From Bacteroidales bacterium UBA6117 (GTDB lineage Bacteria; Bacteroidota; Bacteroidia; Bacteroidales; VadinHA17), in NCBI GenBank assembly GCA_002428385.1, contig DIWB01000040.1:1-17427 (forward strand): a DNA stretch of 17,427 nucleotides, read 5' to 3'. The notes under the pieces were generated by a model. That model ran no database searches. It worked only from the letters and a program-made list of their open reading frames with translations, and had not been told where the DNA came from. Each line of letters begins with the position of its first letter. Within the stretch, counting starts at the first letter, position 1. Shown here piece after piece: positions 1 through 6,505 of the stretch. A program made the position numbers and the translations under genes.

Positions 1-19
1 CTGCGGTTTTTTCGTTTAG

Positions 20-56
20 CCGCTGGCAGGGTTAGTTGGTGTAGCCGCTGCCGCGG
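20..56 (+). terminator. Possible rho-independent terminator of an upstream gene
   Basis: CCGC-T-GGCAG (20-29) can pair with CTGCC-GCGG (48-56) around an 18-nt loop with one bulged T. It is followed by TTTTGAGG and a run of six T (65-70). This fits the end of a plus-strand gene lying before the window. The loop is long, and TAGCCGCTG also occurs as a direct repeat (18-26 and 42-50), so the structure may instead be an intergenic repeat. Confidence 0.35.
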
Positions 57-69
57 TTTTGAGGTTTTT

Positions 70-113
70 TGTAACCAAAATGTAACAATCTTTTGTCCAT
101 TATACGGCCATTA
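70..113 (+). promoter_or_regulatory. Pho-box-like 11-bp direct repeats upstream of the DUF47 gene
   Basis: TGTAAC occurs at 70-75 and again at 81-86, exactly 11 bp apart. The next two 11-bp units (92-102 and 103-113) are weak at the core but share CCATTA in the same phase. PhoB-family regulators bind head-to-tail repeats with an 11-bp period: TGTCA repeats in enterobacteria, TTAACA-like in Bacillus, and PyTTAAPyPy in cyanobacteria. The same TGTAAC core starts the array ahead of the lipoprotein-receptor genes at 8035-8003. Assignment to the PhoB-like regulator at 3409-2723 is inferred from the repeat geometry and gene content. Confidence 0.6.
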
Positions 114-129
114 TTACAGAAAGCAGAAG

Positions 130-137
130 TACTTTTA
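130..137 (+). promoter_or_regulatory. Candidate -7 element (TACTTTTA)
   Basis: TACTTTTA differs from the Bacteroidota -7 consensus TAnnTTTG only at the last base. No TTTG-like -33 box lies 19-21 bp upstream, as expected if an activator substitutes for it. It would start transcription about 65 nt before the ATG at 208. It lies 49 bp after the start of the last strong TGTAAC unit, two 11-bp turns farther than in the lipoprotein-gene promoter (27 bp). Confidence 0.35.
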
Positions 138-207
138 CTTCATCGGCTTAATTCAATGAGCACAAAGTTAAGGCACATTGAATCAGTTAGTTCTAAAATA
201 TCATACA

Positions 208-861
208 ATGACCAAAGATAGTATTCTCAAAGTTTTCACCCCTAAATACCATGCACTGTTCCCGGTGTTTGAGAAAAGTGCGGACAACCTTAAATCCGCA
301 GGCCTCAAACTGAAGATTCTGATGAATACCACGAACCAGGGGGAAAAGGAAGCTATAATCACTGAATTAGGGAAGCTTGAGGCAAAAGGAGACAAAATAG
401 CCGGCGAAATATATTTGATTCTCGATAAATTGCTCATAATTCCGTTCGACAGGGAGGATATAAACAGGCTTGTCAACAGGATAAATGAGCTGCTCCATCA
501 AATCACTGAAATCGGGAAAATGACAGGAATGGTGAAAAGCCCCGGGATCATTCCCGTTTATCAGGAACTTGCTGAGATAATCTCACTTTCAGCAGATGAG
601 GTTGCTTCGATCCTTTTAAGCCTGAAAGACATCAATAACACGAAGAAGAAGATAACGGAAACCTGCAGGTCCATCAGCCGGCTTGAGAAACAGGCTGAGG
701 AAATATTCTATGAAGGTGTTAACGGCCTGTTTGCATCAGCTAAAGGTGATATTATCCACCTGTCGTTAAGGAAGAAGACCATTGAGATTTTCCTGGAATG
801 CATAGCCCAGATCCGGGAAATTTCGGAATCGGTCAGAACCATTGTTATAAAAGCCTCCTGA
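208..861 (+). CDS. DUF47 / PhoU-like phosphate transport accessory protein
   Basis: This is a 217-aa cytoplasmic, almost wholly helical protein of the DUF47 family, a relative of PhoU. The N-terminus reads FTPKYHALFPVFEKSADNL, typical of the family's KFTPKExKFFPLF start, and is followed by long amphipathic helices with acidic patches. Family members usually sit beside low-affinity Pit phosphate permeases and are thought to gate or regulate them, with metal-binding acidic/Asn motifs like PhoU. No Pit gene is next to it: downstream, a convergent histidine kinase follows after 91 nt, and upstream no gene is visible. The reading frame is open from a TTG at 178, but the ATG at 208 gives the family-like N-terminus and is preferred. 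Pho-box-like repeats lie upstream (70-91), which fits phosphate regulation. The family call is fairly firm; the exact partner is unknown. Confidence 0.82.
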   Translation: MTKDSILKVFTPKYHALFPVFEKSADNLKSAGLKLKILMNTTNQGEKEAIITELGKLEAKGDKIAGEIYLILDKLLIIPFDREDINRLVNRINELLHQITEIGKMTGMVKSPGIIPVYQELAEIISLSADEVASILLSLKDINNTKKKITETCRSISRLEKQAEEIFYEGVNGLFASAKGDIIHLSLRKKTIEIFLECIAQIREISESVRTIVIKAS

Positions 862-897
862 GTTTGGGGAGAATATCATTCGACAGTTGCAGATTTC

Positions 898-955
898 AAG
901 TCCCCCCTGGGACCTGTCTGCCGAAGCGACAGCGCGGGCAGGGATTTAGGGGTTA
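898..955. repeat. CCCC/GGGG-bounded intergenic palindromic element
   Basis: The spacer between convergent genes starts with AAGTCCCCCC and ends with GGGATTTAGGGGTTA. Inside are inverted pairs such as CTGTC (914-918) with GACAG further on, and CTGCC with GGGCAG. The overall form resembles short palindromic intergenic elements, and a related one lies at 13869-13912. The right edge (GGGGTTA) supplies the TAA stop of the histidine kinase gene on the minus strand. It may also act as a bidirectional transcription block, although no clear U tract is present. Confidence 0.45.
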
Positions 956-2710
956 TTTCGGAAGGGAGAACAGGAATTCGGTTCCACCGCCGGCGCGGTT
1001 GCGTACAATTATGTCCCCCCTGTGTAGCAATATCGCATTTTTGACGATAGCCAGGCCCAGACCGGTTCCCCCGCTCTTTCTCGACCTGCCTGAATCAACC
1101 CTGTAAAACCGCTCAAAAACCCGGCTTATGTGTTCCTGCGGAATTCCTACTCCATCATCGGAGAAGGAAAAATGGTAGTACCTCTTGTCTTCGTTGTAAA
1201 TCAGAATCCTTATCGTTGTATTGTCGCCGGCATAATTGATAGCATTCTCTATAAGATTCTGAAAGACCGACGTTATAAGCGACTTATTGCCTTTGACAGT
1301 AACTTCGTTGTCAATTTCTATCTCAACTTTCATGTTCCTTGCTTCAATCGCCGATTTGAAATTGTCGCGTACCTCCCGGATCACCTTCTTTAACCTGATC
1401 TTTTCAGGGGTGAATGATGCTCCTGCTTCTTCAATCCTGTTCAGCACCGATATGTCATTTATAAGTCCGGTCAGCCTGTCTGTCTGCGCAAGCGCTTTCT
1501 TGAGAAAGTAATTCTTTTTCTTTGGCTCGATTTCCGGGTCGGCAATAAGAGTTTCAATATAGCCCTTTATCGAAGAGACGGGCGTTTTGAGCTCATGGGC
1601 AATGTTCGATGTCATCTGCTGCTTTATGAGCTTGCTCTTGCCGAGCCTGGTTATATCGGTCAGGATCACCTCGAAACTTTTATCCAGGAATATAACACAC
1701 TGGATGCTGAAGAACCTTCCGTCCCTTGCAATCTGATACTCCATTTTGGGGAGATCGGCCGGATTTATTTCAGCGCCGGAATGTTGGGCTATGAAATCAC
1801 TTGCCGGGGCAAATTCAGTAATATCAAAGAAGTTGGAGGAGAAGATCTTCAGGTCTCCCGAAATCAGGTTCATATGATGAATGAAGTGATTATTGCTGAA
1901 GATGATATCCCTTTCATTCGAAAAAATTGCAACACCTTCATTCAATGCATTCAGATGATTGAAGAATTTGCCCTTTTCAATAAGCAGCTCGTTTTTAGCT
2001 GCAAGAAGGTTGTTGTAAATGGCCAGGATCTCCGATCCTATTTCCCCAAGCTCATTTTTCGGGAAGTCCGACACAAAGGGCTCATCATTCTTAAGGCTGA
2101 ATGTGAAATCCTGCAGCCGGGTTACTGACTCCCCAAACCTTTTGGTTACAAGAAGCAGTATGCCGCCGATCACAATAAAACATCCGATTGCGATAAGCAA
2201 AAAACTCATGTTTGCCCTCATGAACCTGGAGATGCTGACATCGTAGACCAGCGCTGATCTTATGAAATAATCGCCATAGAACTTTGAATAGTAATAGAAT
2301 TTCTGACCTGTGCTTTCCGATTTCCTGATATCGGTCCCAAATTCCGCTTCAAGCGACTCTGCTATTTCTTTCCTGGTAAGGTGATTCTGCATTTTTGACC
2401 AGTCATCGACAAAACTGTCGTAGAGAACTTCGCCGGATTTGCCGATTACTGTCAGTCTTAAGTTGCTGTGCGGAAGAAGACGGTTAAGGGAATCGATAAG
2501 GTCGTAATTACCCGACCGGTAAATCGAGTTGATGTTTATGTAATTGTCTGTGATCCTGGTAATATTCAGCAACTCATCATTAAGTGTTGCCACTTTGTAT
2601 TGCTTCTCCCTGTTGTACAGATAAGCGATGATGAGCATGGCTATAACAAGGAAGACCGCCGAATAAAAGATCAGAAGCGTGTTTCTGAATTTATTTCTTT
2701 TCCCTGGCAT
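953..2710 (-). CDS. PhoR-like membrane sensor histidine kinase
   Basis: This 585-aa sensor kinase probably phosphorylates the response regulator encoded 12 nt upstream. Order along the chain: transmembrane helix about 10-30, periplasmic region about 33-165, second helix about 168-188, a HAMP-like linker to about 240, a PAS-like region about 245-350, then the HisKA domain with AHELKTP and phospho-acceptor His372. The HATPase domain shows the N box (QNLIENA, 484-490), G1 (DDGVG, 518-522), an F box (FERFYR) and G2 (GGTGLGL, 547-553). TM-periplasm-TM-HAMP-PAS-HisKA-HATPase is the usual layout of Bacteroidota PhoR-type kinases. The phosphate role is inferred from the neighbouring DUF47 gene and Pho-box-like sites; the ligand cannot be read from the sequence. 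The start is the ATG at 2710. The TAA stop lies at the edge of an intergenic repeat element. Confidence 0.85.
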   Translation of the reverse strand: MPGKRNKFRNTLLIFYSAVFLVIAMLIIAYLYNREKQYKVATLNDELLNITRITDNYININSIYRSGNYDLIDSLNRLLPHSNLRLTVIGKSGEVLYDSFVDDWSKMQNHLTRKEIAESLEAEFGTDIRKSESTGQKFYYYSKFYGDYFIRSALVYDVSISRFMRANMSFLLIAIGCFIVIGGILLLVTKRFGESVTRLQDFTFSLKNDEPFVSDFPKNELGEIGSEILAIYNNLLAAKNELLIEKGKFFNHLNALNEGVAIFSNERDIIFSNNHFIHHMNLISGDLKIFSSNFFDITEFAPASDFIAQHSGAEINPADLPKMEYQIARDGRFFSIQCVIFLDKSFEVILTDITRLGKSKLIKQQMTSNIAHELKTPVSSIKGYIETLIADPEIEPKKKNYFLKKALAQTDRLTGLINDISVLNRIEEAGASFTPEKIRLKKVIREVRDNFKSAIEARNMKVEIEIDNEVTVKGNKSLITSVFQNLIENAINYAGDNTTIRILIYNEDKRYYHFSFSDDGVGIPQEHISRVFERFYRVDSGRSRKSGGTGLGLAIVKNAILLHRGDIIVRNRAGGGTEFLFSLPK

Positions 2711-2722
2711 GCTTCAGAATTG

Positions 2723-3409
2723 TCAGAACTCAAAATAATATCCGTAACCTGTCTTGTTCTTCAGATTCTGCCCATACGATCCTAACTTGGTCCTTAACCT
2801 GGTAATATTTACATCAACCGTTCTCTCGGTAACTATAACATCTTTTCCCCAGACGTTCGTCAGAATCTCATCCCTCGAAAAGACCCTGGTCGGGTTTTCG
2901 AGCAGGAGCTTCAGTATTTCGAATTCCTTTTTGGTCAGTTCAATCTTTTCATTGTTGATTATCAGTCTTTTCCTGACAGTGTCCAGCTCGATATCCCCGA
3001 ACTTCATCATCGAAGCCTGTTTCGCCCTGTCGCTTCTGGCACGCTTGAGCACGGCCTTTACCCTTGCAGTCAATTCGTTAATGGAAAAAGGTTTTGCTAT
3101 GTAATCATCAGCTCCCAGGCTGAAACCCGTCAGTATATCATTTTCCGTATCCTTGGCAGTAAGGAAAATTATCGGAACATTTACGGCCATATCTTTCCTG
3201 ACCTTGTCGGCAAGCCTGAATCCCGACATTGGTCCCATCATTACATCGAGGAGTATCAAATCGTAGCTGAGGAGAGGCAGCTTCAATGCTTCCTCTGCCG
3301 AATGTGCCACCTCTGTAATGTATCCGTCATTTCCAAGATTGTACTGAAGAATTTCACAAAGATCCTCTTCATCGTCTACAATCAGTATTCGTTTGTTTCG
3401 GGTGTCCAT
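2723..3409 (-). CDS. PhoB-like OmpR-family response regulator
   Basis: This 228-aa DNA-binding response regulator has a receiver domain (1-120) with acidic pair Asp12/Asp13, phospho-acceptor Asp55 (LILLDVMMGP), switch Thr84 and Lys106 in the YIAKPF motif. A winged-helix OmpR/PhoB domain follows (about 133-228), with the recognition-helix signature RTVDVNITRLRTKLG and the C-terminal GYGYYF hairpin. The open frame extends back to 3511, but those 34 residues are hydrophobic, overlap a terminator-like hairpin and do not belong to the family. The ATG at 3409 gives the expected MDTRNKRILIVDDEED start. Its stop lies 12 nt before the kinase start, so the two genes form one operon. A TACTTTTA -7-like box at 3435-3428 could drive it separately from the receptor gene upstream. 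That it is the PhoB of this organism is inferred from context. Confidence 0.88.
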   Translation of the reverse strand: MDTRNKRILIVDDEEDLCEILQYNLGNDGYITEVAHSAEEALKLPLLSYDLILLDVMMGPMSGFRLADKVRKDMAVNVPIIFLTAKDTENDILTGFSLGADDYIAKPFSINELTARVKAVLKRARSDRAKQASMMKFGDIELDTVRKRLIINNEKIELTKKEFEILKLLLENPTRVFSRDEILTNVWGKDVIVTERTVDVNITRLRTKLGSYGQNLKNKTGYGYYFEF

Positions 3410-3463
3410 GGAAAGGTAAATAAGGTATAAAAGTAATAAAATTGATGATAACCGGAATGGTAA

Positions 3464-3503
3464 AATGCCCGTCAGAACCGGTAGCATCAGTTCAACGGGC
3501 ATT
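3464..3503 (-). terminator. Hairpin terminator after the TonB receptor gene
   Basis: AATGCCCGT (3464-3472) pairs perfectly with ACGGGCATT (3495-3503), and an inner GAAC/GTTC pair (3475-3478 with 3490-3493) extends the stem. Read on the minus strand, the stem is followed by TTTTA. It lies 28 nt after the receptor stop and 54 nt before the response regulator start, so it probably separates the receptor transcript from the regulator-kinase operon. The U tract is short, so some read-through is possible. Confidence 0.55.
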
Positions 3504-3531
3504 ACAACCAATCATGCGTCAGAATGCCAGC

Positions 3532-6435
3532 CTAAAACAGGGCATAACTCAGTTTCAGGTGGCAGGTTATCCCGGGATCCAGTTTGGTGAAGAACTGGTC
3601 GGTCGGATTAAAGGATTTAAATACCGATTCTTTTTTATCGTTAAGAAGATTGTCGATTTTAAGTTCCAGCTGCATCTTTTTTTCTCTTCCAAGCTTCCGC
3701 GAAGCAGTGAAATTCAGATTATGGAAAGGAAGGGTATAAATATCAGGCCTGTCGGCAATACCCACATACTGAAGAGTTTTGCCCTGTACATTGTAATAAA
3801 GTCCGGCATCAAAGCCCGACCAGAATGATCTTTCACCGCCGGCGTAGGAAATACCGCTGTTAATAATCCAGGGAGACTGACCGGCCATTTCGCGTACCCT
3901 GCTGATCTTTTGCCCTGTACGTGAATTTTCAACCCGTGAGAAATATTCAGTCAGACTCAGTTCGATCCCTGACGTTATAACAGAGATATTGGAAGAGAAA
4001 CTGAAGTTCTCCAGGGCTCCGTTAAGAGCGCCAAGGTTCTGCCGGATCTCCAGTTCAACGCCGAGAACCTGACCGTCGCCGACATTCCTCGGCTGGAAGG
4101 TACCTGTCTGTGTGGCGTACTGTACCACTTCAATAGGTTTATTGAAATATTTATAGAATCCGCTGAGCGATAACATCTGGCCGTCTCTCCGGTACAGCTC
4201 CCACCTGAGGTCGATATTGTGTATATCAGAACTTTCCAGGGCGCCGTTCCAGTACTCCCTTCCGGCATTATCATCTGCATCACGGAACATGCCGCCCACA
4301 AATGTCCTTCCGCTTATAGGATCGGCAATCTCGGCAAACGACAGTTCCTTGAATGAAGGCCTCGCAATTGTGCGCGCATACGAAGCCCTCAGGTTCTGAT
4401 AAGCATTGAGTTTATATATAAGGTTGACAGAGGGAAAGAATCCGATATCGTCGAGAACCCTGTCATTATTCAGTATTATGGAGCCAAGCTGATTCTGCCC
4501 GGTGTATCTCTGGGTGAATTTTTCAACCCTCACGCCGGCTATTACTCTCAACCCCCTGAACATGGTCAGTTCAGTAGAAACATAACCTGCCCCGTTGTAT
4601 GAACTGGCTGAGAACTGGTTTGGATTCGACGGCAGGAATCCGGCTTCATAGGTTGTTCCGCTGCCATAGTCGGTTCCGTTCAACGGCCAGATGTTCTCAG
4701 GCCTGAACAACTCATCAGGATCGCCCGTGAGGGGCACATTCCTTACGTTCAGCATGAATTTCCTTATCATGAAGTCGCGTTCCTTGTAAGTGTAAGCTCC
4801 TCCGAAACTGAGTCTTGCAGCTTCGCCATTGAATCTGAATTCCTTTGTTGCATGCACAACTCCGGCGAGATTGTTCTCTGAAAGCGTCCTCCATATCCTT
4901 TCGGGAAATCCCGATTCGGTATTGATAAGGTAATTATCAGTGCTTCCTTCAACATAACGGACGAATCGCGCATCGGGATCCTCAATTTTCGAGAAGGTGG
5001 GTGAGAGCTTCCAGACAAGATCCCATTTGCCATTAAGGAAAGAGTGTTTCCCGTCAAGCAGAATATTTGTCAGGGAACGCTGGCTGTATTCCAGGTTATG
5101 CTGGTAACCCGAGAAAACGCTTCCCTGATCGGATCCCTCATAATCAAAGACCCCTGCTTTCGATTCTCCGTTCTGAAGATGGATAATGTTGAGACGGTAT
5201 TTTGAGTTGGTTGTTTTTACTGCAAATCCGGCCAGCCCGCTGAGCAGCACGCTGCTGACACCGAAATTGCCTTTCTGAAATTCTCTCACTTCCAGATCAT
5301 TTACATCAGGATCGCTTGCCAGTCCGTAACGGCCGTATTCTGCATCCTTATAAAACTCGGTGTTGTTCTTGTACGAAAAGCCGACGTTGTATCCGAGTGT
5401 AACATTTTTTAAAGGTATCTGGTTGCCGAAGGTTGCCCCTGCATTGTAATCGATGAAACTTCGCTGTTTAATGGCTGCCATGTCGGGATTGAAGCTGTGG
5501 AGGACATCGCGGTACCTTTCTGCCTGCTCGCCTTGCGGATTGCCTATCACTGAAGCGAAGAATGGAAGATTGCCGGTTGCGGGAATAGCCCTTGTGCCGT
5601 CATCGAATCCAAGGAAATCGGTCTTGCTTCCTCTGTAAGTCAGATAGTCATTCTTGAAATGATAATCGGGATTATAACTTGTTCCGATGCTTAGGTTCCC
5701 CTTTTTCTCATCCGGGAAATCCCTGAGCGCAATATCAATTATCCCGCCTGTGAAATCGGCAGGCAGCTCAGCGCTGAACGATTTGTGAACGATGATATTG
5801 TCGATAAGGTTTGTGGGGAAGATGTCCATCTGCATGGTGTTGCGGTCGGGATCGAGCCCCGGAATATCAACACCGTTTAGGATTGTTTTCGTGTAGCGGT
5901 CGCCGAGTCCTCTTACAAATACATACCTGCCTCCTTCTACTGATACACCGGGAACCCGTTTCATGGAGGCCGCAGCATCTGAGTCACCCATCTTCCTGAA
6001 GTTGGCCGAAGAGATTCCGTCGACAAGGTTTGGCGACTCCATTTTTATAGCCATGACGGCATTTTCGGTGTTTCTCTTCATCTCGGCGCTTACCGTTACC
6101 TCCGAGAGTCCGAAGGTTGCAGATTTTAACATCAGGTTGTCAAGGAGTGTGACATTGCCGGCGGTTACCTTAACATCGCTCAAGGTGAAGGTTTCGTACG
6201 AAACAAACGAAAATCTGAGATTATAAACTCCGGGGTCAATGGAGAGATTGAATTTCCCGTCCAGATCAGTCAGCATGCCTTTTGTGGTGCCTTCAGCGAT
6301 AACAGTTACTCCGATAAGAGGTTCGCCTGTGGATTCGTCTGAAACTGAGCCTCGTATTATTCCGTTCTGACTATGGATTTCATTGAAGAAGAACATCAGA
6401 ACAGCAAACAGGATTATAAATTTTTTAAGACGCAT
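3532..6435 (-). CDS. TonB-dependent outer-membrane receptor (non-SusC type)
   Basis: This 967-aa outer-membrane active transporter has a signal peptide (about 1-22, ending IHSQ), then a carboxypeptidase-regulatory-like beta-sandwich domain (about 26-105; IRGSVSDESTGEPLIGVTV and a TDLDGKF strand). A plug domain follows (about 120-240; VPGVSVEGGRYVFVRGLG, RYTKTILNGVDIPG, LPADFTGGIIDI), then a long 22-strand barrel ending in a terminal Phe (LKLSYALF). It lacks the SusC-type long plug signature, and no SusD gene is adjacent. The upstream gene on the same strand, 70 nt away, encodes a beta-helix surface lipoprotein that is likely its partner. Downstream lies a PhoB/PhoR-like pair. The substrate is unknown: phosphate, phosphate esters or a phosphorylated polymer is inferred from the Pho-box-like array upstream of the lipoprotein gene. 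A siderophore or other ligand cannot be excluded from sequence alone. Confidence 0.88.
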   Translation of the reverse strand: MRLKKFIILFAVLMFFFNEIHSQNGIIRGSVSDESTGEPLIGVTVIAEGTTKGMLTDLDGKFNLSIDPGVYNLRFSFVSYETFTLSDVKVTAGNVTLLDNLMLKSATFGLSEVTVSAEMKRNTENAVMAIKMESPNLVDGISSANFRKMGDSDAAASMKRVPGVSVEGGRYVFVRGLGDRYTKTILNGVDIPGLDPDRNTMQMDIFPTNLIDNIIVHKSFSAELPADFTGGIIDIALRDFPDEKKGNLSIGTSYNPDYHFKNDYLTYRGSKTDFLGFDDGTRAIPATGNLPFFASVIGNPQGEQAERYRDVLHSFNPDMAAIKQRSFIDYNAGATFGNQIPLKNVTLGYNVGFSYKNNTEFYKDAEYGRYGLASDPDVNDLEVREFQKGNFGVSSVLLSGLAGFAVKTTNSKYRLNIIHLQNGESKAGVFDYEGSDQGSVFSGYQHNLEYSQRSLTNILLDGKHSFLNGKWDLVWKLSPTFSKIEDPDARFVRYVEGSTDNYLINTESGFPERIWRTLSENNLAGVVHATKEFRFNGEAARLSFGGAYTYKERDFMIRKFMLNVRNVPLTGDPDELFRPENIWPLNGTDYGSGTTYEAGFLPSNPNQFSASSYNGAGYVSTELTMFRGLRVIAGVRVEKFTQRYTGQNQLGSIILNNDRVLDDIGFFPSVNLIYKLNAYQNLRASYARTIARPSFKELSFAEIADPISGRTFVGGMFRDADDNAGREYWNGALESSDIHNIDLRWELYRRDGQMLSLSGFYKYFNKPIEVVQYATQTGTFQPRNVGDGQVLGVELEIRQNLGALNGALENFSFSSNISVITSGIELSLTEYFSRVENSRTGQKISRVREMAGQSPWIINSGISYAGGERSFWSGFDAGLYYNVQGKTLQYVGIADRPDIYTLPFHNLNFTASRKLGREKKMQLELKIDNLLNDKKESVFKSFNPTDQFFTKLDPGITCHLKLSYALF

Positions 6436-6461
6436 AATTGATTGGTTATTGATAATTATAA

Positions 6462-6489
6462 AATCCGCGGGCTGTTACGCCCGCGGATT
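6462..6489 (-). terminator. Strong intercistronic hairpin between lipoprotein and receptor genes
   Basis: AATCCGCGGGC (6462-6472) and GCCCGCGGATT (6479-6489) form a perfect 11-bp GC-rich stem with a 6-nt loop. On the minus strand the stem is followed by TTTTATAATT. It sits 16 nt after the lipoprotein stop and 26 nt before the receptor ATG, leaving little room for a separate receptor promoter. It could act as a leaky terminator or a 3'-end stabiliser that makes the lipoprotein message more abundant than the receptor message. Confidence 0.75.
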
Positions 6490-6505
6490 GTTGCATGATA
6501 AGATT

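Noticed and set aside
1595..2128. 177-codon plus-strand frame inside the kinase gene
   Set aside because: It overlaps the sensor kinase gene, which has complete HisKA/HATPase motifs; the antisense frame has no recognisable domain.
3452..3484. Pho-box-like repeats ahead of the response regulator gene
   Set aside because: At the spacing expected from the TACTTTTA box the 11-bp units do not match the TGTAAC/CTTAAC core; a weak TGTAAT/TTGAAC pair further up overlaps the terminator and could be chance.
3410..3511. N-terminal extension of the response regulator to 3511
   Set aside because: The added residues are hydrophobic, not family-like, and are encoded by the terminator hairpin region; the ATG at 3409 gives the normal receiver start.
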